From contig OZ345373.1 of the NCBI GenBank assembly GCA_977006965.1, positions 1,364,001 to 1,428,000 of the forward strand: 64,000 nucleotides of DNA. Direction: 5' to 3'. This document shows, piece by piece, positions 11,313-22,299 of this stretch. Each line of letters starts with the position of its first letter. Position 1 is the stretch's first letter. The translations under genes were made by a program, and so were the position numbers. The DNA is from Phymatolithon calcareum (taxonomy: Eukaryota > Rhodophyta > Florideophyceae > Hapalidiales). The notes below the pieces were generated by a model, which was given only the letters and a program-made list of their open reading frames with translations, made no database searches and had not been told where the DNA came from.

Positions 11313-11978
11313 TCAATTTCGAGTCTGAAAGCTGTCTCGGGGGCTTCTTCCAAGCAATATCATTCGGGAGGGCTTGAAACTTGGACTTCGTTCGAAACGA
11401 ATTGTGCCGGAGACCTGAATTGCTCTAATTTCGCCAAATACTTTCTTCTCGCGATATGCCCCTACCTCCCGAAAAATAGCGCTGATATTGAAGGCGTCGC
11501 AAATATCAAAAAAAGAGTAGAAGATAATGTCAAAACGTTCAGATTTGTGTCCGTCAGTACGTAAAGCATAAAATTCGGAAGGAAAGATTCTGCATTTTGT
11601 CGTACCTTTTTGCAGAACATAGCGTACCAGTGAACGAAAATCCTCAAGAGTGCAGTCTGAACGCTTAGATCTCAATACTCCCTGCCTGAAAGTACTGGCA
11701 GGACGGAGTTTCGTTGCCGCAGAGGAGAGATCTGGGTGCGACGTCTTCAGCAGTTTCGATGCATTCGCGCTTGCGAAGAGAAGCAACCTCCGAATATCGG
11801 TATCGTGAGAGGAACATTGAACCTGCCTTATCTCCGCTAACTCGGCAGTAGAGCGATGTGAGATGATCGATAGCCGATGGGACAAGTCGGTGACTTGACG
11901 AGAGAGATCGGTGTGGGCGACCATCAGCGCTTGCAAACAGTCGTCGTCTGGTAGTGTTCCGGCTCCGGTGCTCGCCAT
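11313..11978 (-). CDS. Hypothetical protein with N-terminal coiled coil
   Basis: A 221-codon frame starting at ATG 11978. Residues about 15-55 show a heptad-like pattern (LMVAHTDLSRQVTDLSHRL), consistent with a short coiled coil. The rest is mixed and the last 40 residues look random, so the true end could be earlier. No family recognised. It lies head to head with the decayed + strand gene that begins at about 12163. Confidence 0.3.
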   Translation of the reverse strand: MASTGAGTLPDDDCLQALMVAHTDLSRQVTDLSHRLSIISHRSTAELAEIRQVQCSSHDTDIRRLLLFASANASKLLKTSHPDLSSAATKLRPASTFRQGVLRSKRSDCTLEDFRSLVRYVLQKGTTKCRIFPSEFYALRTDGHKSERFDIIFYSFFDICDAFNISAIFREVGAYREKKVFGEIRAIQVSGTIRFERSPSFKPSRMILLGRSPRDSFQTRN

Positions 11979-12162
11979 GAAGTCTAAATTGAAGGCCTAG
12001 CTAGGCTTGAAGCGTGCAATATGCAGATCATGAAAACCTCACTTGGCCGACCAGCGGCTAGCTGGTTGGCCAAGTTTAATAATGTCGAGCTGATCAACTT
12101 GTATGATAGTTTCCAGCGCCTTTGAGTAGCACCAAAATGTTGAACGCTCTGATTTATAATCT

Positions 12163-14130
12163 ATGAAGTGGTTATGGAGCACAATGCAAACTCTTATCCA
12201 GAATATAGGTAACAAAATATATCTGACCCGCTACTACGCACGGCGTACAAAGCTTAAAACAGGATCCTGTTTCAAATTCATGGTCAACCGTGGATATTAC
12301 AGACTATGTCAATGTTTGTTGGAATCCTCCGCCCAGGCGCCAAGTGAAAGAAATTCCAGATGGACAAGAAGAGCGCTCTCTCTGGTAAGGGAAAAAGGGC
12401 GCGTCGAAATCGACATTGCCATGTCGAATTCATTACGACACATGCGCGAGGTACGATTCTACTGGAATCAAAATAGAGAAAAGGGTGAGTTGCGTTCCTG
12501 TCTACCGAGCGCAATTGTCAGAGGCACTATGGATAAGCCAAAAAGTGTTCATCACTTTGGTTCAGACTCAAGAAGTGATCATCCCGAGGACGAAGATCCT
12601 CTATCATCAGCTCATGTTCAAGGCAACAATTCGGAAGAACAAAACCTAGAAGCATCATCGGTTGTAGAAGATTGGGAACAACATCAAAGGGATCAGGTAT
12701 TGGGGACAGAAGAAGAATTCGTAGACGAGAGGGAGACAAATGTGTCTACAGACGTGGATGGCTGAGAAGTTTTGTCGGTTACGTCGGCGAACGCAACAGC
12801 ATCGGTGCATATCCTCAACGATAGAGGGGCGGGATCGAGAGAAGGAGAAGATTTAAACGTCCCTGAGTCCAGAATTATTCTGTTAGACAGCTGGTGCGTC
12901 ATTTGGGCATTTATTCTGACGAACGGAAGTCGAAGTTTCACAAAAGACCAATACCAATCAGTACGCAATCTGGCCTACTGCTTTGTTATGATGTAAGCTT
13001 CATCATGGAAGATGGACAGGAGAGACATAAGAGCTAGTACCGAGACAATACAGAAAAATATAAGTGTCTTGCCGCACTACTCTACGCTGACAAAGAAATA
13101 CAAACCCCTGGTACTTAATGTGCTCGCGCCGCGGTCGATAAATCACCTTGAAAGCGTAGATGAGACAAAGGCTGGAGCACGAGTGCGAACAAGATCTGTA
13201 GCAAGAGACGGTCAAATTGCTGTTCGTACAATTCTTTCAAGCGAATTCGCTCGAGCTGACATGGATACACCTGCTGAGGTCATCTTGTCCCTGTTGTAGG
13301 AGCCCGTAGTTGGTTCTATGGACCGCAAGCGCATATGTCAGTCGATTCTCTAGCTCAGCAAAGAGACAATAGCGCATCCGACTTCGCTGAGGCAGGGGAT
13401 ACGGTCATCATTGAATTGATGGCTGTCATCGGAGAAGACTCGATTGATGAAGCAATTTGGAGGTGTTTTGGCGTTGTGAAGTCGTCAGCCAACATATTAC
13501 GTATCAAAAGAATAGACTCTCACTCGTGGACTGTTCATGAGTCCCGTCGAATACAGATACGAGGTTGAAAATCGCGATGGCGAGATCGCGCGCGTCTTGA
13601 ACTATTTGAACTACAAATCTCCAACAGACTCCGTGTGTATCGAGATTCCATCAATACCTGTACAATCGGACCTTTGCTCGAATGGAGCAGCGACACAAGA
13701 CTTGTGCGAGGGCCGGACGCGTCGAGAACCGTCTATAGAGATCTTTGAATTTGTGAAGCGAAGGCGGGTAGCACTTCGCGAGCATAACCACCAAATGGAA
13801 ACAACATGGAGTAGATGTAAGAAGCCCATTTTGAAGCCAGGAGACTTTGCTGTACTACTACGGCCATGTGATGCTGACGACCGTGACTGTTGTTTTTCGA
13901 TCTGTACTAAGACACTACTCACAGCTGTGGACAGGTCCTCTAGGTTGTGTGTTGTACATCGATTTTGGGCTGAGCGAGACGAGAGAAGCCGGCATGTTTT
14001 TTTACTTCTGGTGGCTGTGATCTGGGCAGTGACCCACGCTGGCTGCGTAGCCAGGATAATTTTCCACTCCAGCTCTGTGGAACCATTTCCAACAATTCGA
14101 GTACGAAGCTTGCCCAAGTTCACCACATGA
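12163..14130 (+). pseudogene. Decayed multi-frame gene, probably transposon-derived
   Basis: Frame 1 stays coding-like across 12163-13299 but is cut by stops at 12763-12765 and 12994-12996. Coding character then appears in frame 3 (13335-13568) and again in frame 1 (13537-14130). Visible elements are an acidic Glu/Asp/Ser-rich stretch at 12560-12760, a basic-hydrophobic stretch KKYKPLVLNVLAPRSINHL at about 13090-13150, and GDTVIIELMAVIGEDSIDEA at about 13397-13455. I do not recognise the family. Two stops and at least two frame changes in 2 kb indicate a relic. Confidence 0.45.
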
Positions 14131-14347
14131 GACTGGAAGCAGAGCATTCGGGTCCGCGAGGTCCTCACAAGCACTCTCCAATAAGTAGTGTTGGTGTTCT
14201 TGAAACTGGAGAGCCATACCTCATCTATCGGATTCTTCTTTTCTGGGATGGATTCAATGTTCGCAAGCGCCGTGAGATGGATCGCACGCAACGAAAGGCT
14301 ACTGTAGGATAAAAGCGATCCCAAATCCTTAACGCCAAAGTAGTCGA

Positions 14348-15705
14348 TTAGAATACTTGCCGCAACACGATGGAAGTTAAATGGTTCAGAGAATTCATAA
14401 GAAGTTTCGGCATCATCACCTCCGGGTGCATTAAAACTTCAGTTTCATCATCTTCTGAGCGTATTACTTCTTTCGGATACTTGAGAGACCCATTCATAAA
14501 AATGAATTTCTGCAGCAGACGCGTCTTGAAAAGATCTAAGTTTTTGTTAGTAGTGGAATTTTCGCTTGAATCGCCAGTAACAGTCCTCGGAATATCCCAC
14601 ATCGAATTATCGACGACAACCGCTGGAATGTAAAGCTCTTTGTCACATGTTGGAGCAACCAGGTCGATGTTAAACCCCGCGCTGCCGGCGCTATCGATGG
14701 AGTCGAACTCATTGATTGCCTCGATGATAAAAGAAGCTTCCTGAAGATTTGCTGGCAAGCCTTCATAGGTCCGTCCGACAACAGGCCCAGAAGAATGGAT
14801 CGAATGCAGTCCACTGCCTGCTCGCGAGGACCGCGAAGACGATCTTCGTCTAAGATACTCGTCATCTCAGAGTTTGCGTTCTTCTGGCGCTTTGTGCCCT
14901 CTTTCGAAAGTGGGACAACGTTCGTCTTCTCTATGCACTCAACTATCGGCTCCACAATAGCTGTTTCCGCTTGAAACCAACCGAAAGAGTGCATCCAGGC
15001 TGGAGACAGTCTTTCTCTTCGGCCAAAGTCTTCAACGCGAGAAGACAAAATCACAGCAGCAATACTGCTGCTCACCATCCAGGACCAGAGCTTTCCCATT
15101 TTTCCTTTCCACTTTGACAGTTTGGGAGAAATCCTTTTAGCGATGTCCTTCTGCCCTTCCGGAATCCAAAACATGAGCTGAGGATACTTGTGTACAAAGC
15201 ACAGAACAATCAGCATCATCAAATACTTCACGAGAGGTGGTTGTTTTTTCTCCTTCACCAGAAGCTCCATTAAATGAGGTACATCAGCAGGTTCTGGGAG
15301 ATCTCGCTTGGACGATAGTGATCTCAGAAGCTTCCCAGAGCTCGGTCTACTAAAGCTCGATGCAGCCTTCGTTTCGGTTATTTCTCCCAAACGTTGATTC
15401 AGAATTTTCATAATCTGCCTGAGATCCTCGAGGAGGCCTTGAATTTCTTTCCGAATGGCACTCTCATGCAATTCAAGCCATACGTCCACGCGACCAATTT
15501 CGAGAACTACTTGTGCCATCATAGGATCCGCAATTCTTCTTGCGCGCTCCGCAGCGGCCTCTAGACGACGTCCCGAAGGACTCTGGTCCCTTCCCTGTGC
15601 ACGATTTTCCGCCGAGAGCTCCGCGGGATGCATGTTGGTCATATCATGAACTTGCTCCATATTGTAATTTGATTGACTTGCACTGGAATTTCCGATGCCA
15701 GACAT
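14348..15705 (-). pseudogene. Unrecognised gene in two frames with coiled coil and hydrophobic segments
   Basis: A frame opens at ATG 15705 and stays convincing for about 315 codons. It then continues in another frame at about 14758, ending at 14348; together this makes roughly 450 residues. Residues about 42-108 are charged and helical (coiled-coil-like). YLMMLIVLCFVHKYPQLMF at 161-179 and a Trp-rich stretch at 206-221 are hydrophobic and could be membrane-associated or buried helices. Towards the end there is an acidic patch (RSEDDETEV). No known domain is apparent. One frameshift in an otherwise open gene suggests recent decay or a sequence error. Confidence 0.45.
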
Positions 15706-16330
15706 TCGAGCTTCTTCTCCACGGCAGAGAGGGTCCGGCGGTCTGTGGAGTCTTTTGTGTTTTCAATTGTCCCCTCTCCGTGTTTGGCGGGAATCCGAAT
15801 ATCTCGCTCTTGGTGTTTGGGACACGCGTCAAATGCTCATTCAATACCCTGTGTATATGATCTAATTCACAGAGTCAGCCACGTGTCCTGGAAGCCAGTT
15901 GACCACGATCCACTTTCGCCGTCGCCCCGTGGGGCATTTATTCAAACGAGCTATAAGCCAATGACGCACCGGGCGACCAAGGGATCTTTAATGTCACAGT
16001 AGAAGTCACCGGAGAAGCTTATACCTTCATCCTCTTTAGATTTCGTCCTTGTTTTCGCTGTCTCTTCTCGTATGCGTAAGTCCAAGTCTTCCTTCGCCGA
16101 TCGCTCCAAAGATGCCGAAAGAAGATATCCCGTCCTCGACAGCCAAGCATAGCCAAGTGCGTTCGGCACGGCGTTCTAGCGTAATGTTTTCCCGAATGCT
16201 CAACTGGCGACTTTTCCTCGTACGTGTCAAACCGTTGTATGAAGGTCATAGTTCCAGAAGAGCTGACTGCCGAAAAGAAGCTTTTCTGTGGCGATTCTCC
16301 CCGGCTATTGTTCTATAATTTGGCTCAAAC

Positions 16331-16789
16331 GTGACTTGCGCTAGGTACTTCGTAAAACAAAGGCGTGAGGTAATATCACGCTCACGTCTTGCATACCGCC
16401 GTCTTGAGGTATTCTTTTTTGAGGAGACCGGACTAACAATCGTGATGTTCCATGACAGCGACCTACTTAACGGCCTTTGTACAGTTATCGATCAGATGGA
16501 AGCCCTCAAGGTCCGAGACACTCGCAAAGCAGAGGGTACCAACACTGACAAAGACAGGAATGTCCTTCTGCAATCTTTTGCATTGAAAAGGTCGAAAGGC
16601 GGGACTGAAATTGTGTATTTGGACAACGGTGTGAAACGATATCAATACCACTGCCACCTGTTTTGCGTCAATGAGGTACGATTTTTGTCAATTCGTGCGA
16701 CTGGAGATCGGCGTACTTCCTTAGAATCAATATGGACAACTGACACTATGGAGCGAATTCCCGAACATTTTGATATCTTAGGGAAATAA
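16331..16789 (+). CDS. Small hypothetical frame overlapping a tandem duplication
   Basis: A 152-codon frame without a recognisable domain. Its last 40 codons lie inside the first copy of a diverged duplication (16673-16800 and 16844-16975). This makes the end of the frame doubtful as a real protein. Confidence 0.2.
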   Translation: MTCARYFVKQRREVISRSRLAYRRLEVFFFEETGLTIVMFHDSDLLNGLCTVIDQMEALKVRDTRKAEGTNTDKDRNVLLQSFALKRSKGGTEIVYLDNGVKRYQYHCHLFCVNEVRFLSIRATGDRRTSLESIWTTDTMERIPEHFDILGK

Positions 16790-16975
16790 TCACCGTCAAT
16801 GGCACGTTTTGTAAGTGGACAGCGGCTTTTGGTTACATCCAACGAGGTATGGCTTTTTGTTCAATTCGTGCGAATGGCGATCGATTCTCTTCCTGCGACT
16901 CCATGCGGACAACTGACATAACGGTACGAATTCATGAAATTTTTGCAGTTTTAGGACAATAAACATCGACAGCTC
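16673..16975. repeat. Diverged tandem duplication, about 130-bp copies at 171-bp offset
   Basis: Both copies start GAGGTAYG. They share TCAATTCGTGCGA, GGACAACTGACA and a GAATTC-centred word, then end near TTAGGRMAATAA. The copies are roughly two-thirds identical by eye, so the duplication is old. Confidence 0.6.
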
Positions 16976-17956
16976 AATTGAAATAAGGTACGACCACGCC
17001 CGTACGTGGTATATGCGATGATCTCTGTCTGAGCTCATAATAGTTCTCAGATGCTGTAGATAGTCCTTGAGTATGGCGGGGCGCTCAGACGATTATTTTT
17101 CTTCACGAGCTCTTTTGTAGATATCTTCGTATCGCAAAGGCCACATATATTTTGTCTCTATATCCTATGCACCGTGCATTTCCTACAATTTATTCTCTAA
17201 GACTATGTTCAGTTACATTGCAGATTTAGCAAATAGGATAATGCTGAGAATTAAACCACTGTCTTCTGCCACAGAATAGTTGACTATTTTTCGAGAATAA
17301 TTTTTCCTCTCCTTTACGTTAAACTTCTCCTCTCCTCGAGCCTTTCTGGAACTCTCCGTACTAGAAGGATATGTGCTCATCCAGGACTTCTCGTTCGCTT
17401 GATATGGACTCAATCATTTCAAACTCCTACACAGTTATGTGCAGAAGGAAGAATGTGCTGCACTTCACGGTTCAGCACTCCTCCATTCCCATCCACACAC
17501 AGTAATAATAGTCCTTCTGGAGGTGTCCTTTGCTTAATGTGGACCATAGAAGTTCAAACAGCTACACTTTCAGGTGCAGTAGGCACCATGTTTGCACCTC
17601 GCAATTCAGAACCCCTTAATTCACATCCTCGAACAGTTCCCAGTCCTGATGCTAGCTCAATGAAGCTCCACTGGGAGCATTTGGCGAGTGCTTACACAAT
17701 CGAAAATTTGATCATTTACTAAGTCCTCCCGCCCACCACTTCTGAGTTCTAGCTTGATCATAAATTCAGCTCTCATTCCAGCACTGAGCAGGGCTAGATT
17801 CAGAAAAAATTATCTACATATGCGACTGCAGTGCTGTATCATTTTTGGGCCCTTTATCAAGATCATTGCTGGGAAATGAAATCTGGAACCAATAACATTA
17901 GGATTTGTGTATATAGGCATTGTGAAAAGCGCACTGCAGTCACTTACAGAAAAAAG

Positions 17957-18019
17957 AACTCTTAGGATCATAGGAATTTTTTTAAAAGTTTTAAAAAAAT
18001 TCCTAAGATCCTAGGAGTT
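17957..18019. repeat. Foldback hairpin, about 31-nt arms
   Basis: Inverted repeat with almost no loop. The left arm starts AACTCTTAGGATCATAGGAA and the right arm ends TTCCTAAGATCCTAGGAGTT, with about two mismatches over 31 pairs. Confidence 0.85.
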
Positions 18020-18229
18020 TTTTAAAAAACTAATCTGTCTGCCATGTTTATCACAGCTCGGAATAGGACTATATAAATTTTTAATTTTTTCCTTACAGTA
18101 AGGCGGCAGGCAGAAAATAAGCGAAAAAACATACTTCGCTGAAATGCGTTAGGGAACGGTTTGGTCCACAGCTCCCCAAATTGGGCCTAATTAATGTGCG
18201 ACGCAATGGAGGAGTGAAGTTAAAGGAGA

Positions 18230-18297
18230 TAAGCATTTGAAGAATCGTCCGATCATGATCTTATTCAGATCATATCGGGCGATTCTTCAAATGCTTA
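18230..18297. repeat. Foldback hairpin, about 31-nt arms
   Basis: The left arm starts TAAGCATTTGAAGAATCG and the right arm ends CGATTCTTCAAATGCTTA. The middle (GATCATGATC) is slightly imperfect and the loop is about 5 nt. Unrelated in sequence to the 17957 hairpin. Confidence 0.88.
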
Positions 18298-18849
18298 CAT
18301 GCAGATCCCCAATTGGCATCGAAAATCCTGCATTAAGATTCCAAGCGAGGCTCACTTAAAAATCCTGGCTTTTTATAGACCAATTTTCAGGTGAAAAACT
18401 GGTTTACGAAAAGCCCTTAATATTCACCACCTTCCAGTCACCCATCCTCGTTCTGTACAGCATTCCCGAGATATCTTGCCACCTTTGCTTTTATTTCACC
18501 AAGGTGAAACTATCGGGGAATTGTGACCGCCCGACATCATCTAGCTGCCACTGGAAATAATGCACGACAGTGTCTCGGGAACATGGTACTCGCGAGACAG
18601 CATTCATCTAAGCCAAAAACTGCGGACGAGGGGAATGCATAAATTGGTCGTAGCGATCGCGATTTCGAGAGAAGTTTCAAGACTAAGAACTACCAACCTT
18701 TTCCGTTTCATTTCACTATAGCTACCCTTTTCCGGCCTTCGACTTCCCTGTTGCACGTGACAGGGTCTTTCATTCCGCTCCGAAGTGAGTAATCTTTGAC
18801 TCGTTAAACTTCCTTTCCTTTCTTCCCTTCTCTCTCTCCGATCTTTCTC

Positions 18850-19417
18850 TTGCTCTTTCTCCTTCAATTCTCTTTTCCCCATTGTACGTTCACGATGCTG
18901 ACCTTGCCCCCATTGTGCCTCCCGCATGTTCCTGTCCAGCCTCAGCTCCCAGTTGTGCGGACATATGCAGGTGATGATCACGCGGAGGCAGGGGCACGAT
19001 TCACGCGGTCATCATCAAACACTGCTTTATGATGATGACCGCTGGAATCGTGAGCCTGCCGCCGCGCGAAAGTCACCTACATATGTCCGCCCTTCCGGCT
19101 TGAGACCTCCAGAAACTTATTGCGTCTCCCACACCGAGTCGGAGTCGGACCTTGAGTCCGCATCACAGCAACTGTGCGACGGCAACCACGATCAGAAACG
19201 TCGCCGAGAAGTCGATGCGGAACAAGAAAAGCTACATTCCGAACGCATCCGTACCGGAAACTTGAATCCCGCGTCCAATCTCGAGTCCGACGTCCTTAAT
19301 TGTGTTGGACCTTTCGCAGTTTCGAAGCCAAGGAATAACACCCTTGAGAAGACAAGAAACAACGTGCCTCAGGTGACTCCGTATGTGAGACAGTCACAAG
19401 ATCTCATGGCCGGTTGA
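18850..19417 (+). CDS. Weak hypothetical frame running through a long hairpin
   Basis: An open frame from about 18926 (possible inner ATG at 18965) to 19417 encodes a charged, Glu/Arg/Asn-rich protein with ESESDLESASQQ and QKRRREVDAEQEK. Its first part coincides with the 138-bp hairpin at 18955-19092, so the 5' coding status is doubtful. No family recognised. Confidence 0.22.
18955..19092. repeat. Long foldback hairpin, about 62-nt arms
   Basis: The left arm runs from GTGCGGACATATGCAGGTGA to GCGGTCATCATC. The right arm runs from GATGATGACCGC to TCACCTACATATGTCCGC. About 50 of 62 positions pair, with a loop of about 13 nt. The size and imperfect pairing resemble a small-RNA precursor or a miniature foldback element. 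Confidence 0.85.
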
Positions 19418-19939
19418 GGATGATCAGAGACAGTTCGATTGGCTCTGAATGGGTGACAGTTCAAACTCCACCGCCGTTAATCAGATTCGGAATTGTGTAA
19501 GTTCGACAACATTCGAGCACGGCGTAGAGTCGGAAGGCTGTCGGAAGGAATGTCCACAAGTTTTGGTCGGCTCAGTGCTCCCCTCGGTAACTCACGGAGA
19601 GAAGTGGCCGGTGTACGCGTCGCGCCAGGCCCGGTCCCCGTTTTGGGAAACCAGCGGTCATAACGGATTACCACGACTAACTGGTTTGCAACGACATTCT
19701 TGAGCAGCACGTGGACCTTCGCGAGGTTCTACAACGCTGAGCTCTGGAAAGGTAATAACTCTTTTTGATTCTGAACTGTTCTTTGACGTCTTGCGACAGA
19801 CGCTGAATGTGCCGCCGACAGCGATGAAAAGTCAAGCTCGGATAGTGATTGCGACTAGCATCAGCTCCACGGTAGTTTTTTCAGCTTGGTTTCTATGTGT
19901 TGGCATTCTAGTCGGAGGGCATCCATTTCAATAGACACG

Positions 19940-20129
19940 TCGGCGGTAACAGTTGGATCCGCTGGAATGAACTCGTTGCCTTCGTCTTTGTCATCTGCGC
20001 TGTTGCCGATGTCGTGGCCGCCGTTGTCCATGTATCGGGTGTCCTCTGGGCGACGACTATGCTGACAACAACAGCAGCGCAGATGACGAAGACAACGAGT
20101 TCATTCAGCTGACCCAACTGTTGCCGCCG
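19940..20129. repeat. Long inverted repeat, about 65-nt arms
   Basis: The left arm contains GGAATGAACTCGTTG and TCATCTGCGCTG. The right arm contains CAGCGCAGATGA and CAACGAGTTCATTC in the inverse order. Outer parts (GGCGGTAACAGTTGG / CCAACTGTTGCCGCC) also pair. The central 55-60 nt pair only weakly. Confidence 0.8.
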
Positions 20130-20192
20130 CCCTGTCATGCATGCCAGCCAATTCGGCTGCTGACGGGCATTGGCGGGTACGCATGACAGGGC
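20129..20192. repeat. Foldback hairpin abutting the preceding inverted repeat
   Basis: GCCCTGTCATGC at the left pairs with GCATGACAGGGC at the right. The next bases inward (ATGCCAGCCAAT / CATTGGCGGGTA) pair with mismatches. Confidence 0.78.
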
Positions 20193-20489
20193 TGCGACAA
20201 CATTGGCAGATGGTGCAACGTGTGACACTTTGCATCGTCTGCCTAAAGACAATTTAGCGGCGAATAGTTCTTCAAGATATTACCCTGTGCTTAATTATAT
20301 CATGCCGACTGCATTGGCGACTGGCTCGTCGTCAGCGGTGTTTGCTCTGTGAATCGGCACCCTGTCGAAGATTCCACGAAAAGCTCGCCCGCTTCGTGAT
20401 ACATTCTTAGCGTTTTCCAATCTTTTGTCATCCTCGCACAGCCAATGTCGAAGCGAGTGATGCGATCACCGTCAGCAAGAGTGGCACAT

Positions 20490-20563
20490 AGTTTCAATCA
20501 ACTACTGCAGCAGATCATCATTGCTGTCAAACAGCAATGGTGATCTCCAGGTTGGTTGAAACT
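20490..20563. repeat. Foldback hairpin, about 33-nt arms
   Basis: AGTTTCAATCAAC and GATCATCATTGCTGT at the left pair with ACAGCAATGGTGATC and GTTGGTTGAAACT at the right. An internal mismatch lies around the GCAG/CCAG bases and the loop is 3 nt. Confidence 0.82.
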
Positions 20564-21552
20564 TTCTGCAGGTCCAGGAGTTTTTGCTGACAATGATTGT
20601 CACATGAGGGGCAATGCGCCATAATCAACCATGATAATCTAAATTTAGTTACTGTCCTGCGAATGATCTTTGTGGGGATGGACAAACCTATCACTCGAAA
20701 AAAAATTTCAAATCGAATCTCATTGCCACAAAAAGACGATGCTACAGGGCACTGACTCGTACGAAAATAGTTCCCTGGCGCCGAACATCGAGGCCCTATA
20801 CATTAGCATTTCGTTAGAATTTTGGTCACATGTTCTACTTCACCGGGAAAGGGGCGAACAAATGCCTCGAAATAGACAGAAATAACAAATTCTTCCGTTT
20901 GGGGAGCACGAGTGGTCTTACCGAAGATATGTACGGATGTGGATAGGACACTCGGGAGGGTTATTCTGTAAGATCGCACTGCTCAAGCTATGCAACTGCA
21001 AGAACGGGGGCGTCTTCACACAACTTAGAAGTCTAAATAAAGACTATCCTCCCAAGTCAGACATGCTATAGAAGCCAAAGCGCTTCAGAATGTTTAAAAG
21101 TTTACTGAAATTTGAGTAAAGCGAAAGCGCTTGGCTAAACGGTTCGCCGAACCGAGGAAAAAAGCAACCCAGGACAGAAAAAGTACACCAGACAAAGAAA
21201 CTATCAATTGTGCTGTATCAATATTCCTAAAGCTAGGGCAGTAGGAAAAGGAGGTGTTATTTCACCTCTACAAAGGGGTATTGAGTTGCAAGTCACCTGT
21301 TCGATAGACAACAGTTCTCGAGCTTTTCTCGGATTCGCCGTGAGGTCAGAGCTGGAAGGGCGCTTGTCGTTTGGAGTTCCTTGGACTCCATTGCGACGCC
21401 CAGTGTTCCGCTATATACCATACGTTGAATCCTAACGCAACACATCCAGGACAGCCGTATCGAAACATGACAACCCTTCACCGCGACGACGACGAAAGAA
21501 GATGAAGAACGGTAAACGATTCAAGTTTATAATACAGTTTTCGTGCACCATA

Positions 21553-22095
21553 TCACCCCCTTCTTCTCCCAGTCACATGGCTGGACGACTTGGGAGCTCC
21601 GAGCGGCGGCAGAGCAGTACCGGTGCCAGAAGACGACGCGCGCCGCAATTTCGGTTGCGCGACCTTTGATGTACCGGCGGTTGACTGTCGGGCTTCTTGC
21701 TTCGCATGTGATTTGCGGCCGGACGCGGGCGTGCCTGGCGCGCGCGGGGACCGCGGGGACCGCGGATAGGCCGAGGCGCCCGACGCACTGTGCATGTTCA
21801 AAGACGGAGATATCGTTGGGTCGGGCGCGAAACTGGGTCGGGGAGCCGGTGGTGGGGACGGCATTTTCCCATCTACATTGCGCAGGTTCTGCGGGACACT
21901 GCGTGTTGTAGCCGGAGTGCGAGGGGAGCTCATGCCCAAATTGGAGAATAGATTCAAGGACCCATGTGCTGGAATTGGGAGTTTCGGCGGGGGCGGCATC
22001 GGAGTGACGGGGGACTTCTTCGTCTGCGTTTTCTTCGAAGAAGATTTCGGGTCGGGTTTCTTGGACGATCGGTGACCGCTCCGGCTGGATGACAT
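21553..22095 (-). CDS. Probable host gene: basic, Ser/Pro/Lys-rich disordered protein
   Basis: A 180-codon frame starting at ATG 22095, the only GC-rich gene-like block for about 15 kb on either side. The first 30 residues are Ser/Lys-rich (SSSRSGHRSSKKPDPKSSSK), then MPPPPKLPIPAH, then Ser-Pro and Thr-Pro pairs (SPRTPATTRS, RSPRSPRAPGTPASGRK). It ends in a basic GRRRG. Low complexity and many S/T-P sites suggest a disordered, possibly phosphorylated protein; I see no folded domain. The antisense strand is also open because of composition, but the - strand frame has the better start context and amino-acid bias. Function unknown. Confidence 0.55.
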   Translation of the reverse strand: MSSSRSGHRSSKKPDPKSSSKKTQTKKSPVTPMPPPPKLPIPAHGSLNLFSNLGMSSPRTPATTRSVPQNLRNVDGKMPSPPPAPRPSFAPDPTISPSLNMHSASGASAYPRSPRSPRAPGTPASGRKSHAKQEARQSTAGTSKVAQPKLRRASSSGTGTALPPLGAPKSSSHVTGRRRG

Positions 22096-22299
22096 GGCAG
22101 AGACGGGGGGTCAAGGTCGACAGAAAAGGTGCAGGTCGCGGATGTGGCTGTGGGTTCTCTTCACGTGTGCCAGGGCGGAAGGTTGAAGAGGGTCGCGGGC
22201 AAGTCTTTTAGTGGAGAGTCGCGCATTCAGCGGGCGGTTGCGGAAGGAGGTGCAGGCGATGGCTGGACGCAAATTTAACGGAGAGTAGATACTCGGCAC

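Noticed and set aside
17399-17722. 107-codon + frame, with the - strand tested for copia RNase H or gag
   Set aside because: No diagnostic motif was found on either strand.
21543-22075. + strand Gly/Arg-rich frames opposite the gene at 21553-22095
   Set aside because: Low-complexity antisense; the - strand Ser/Pro/Lys-rich product is the more credible one.
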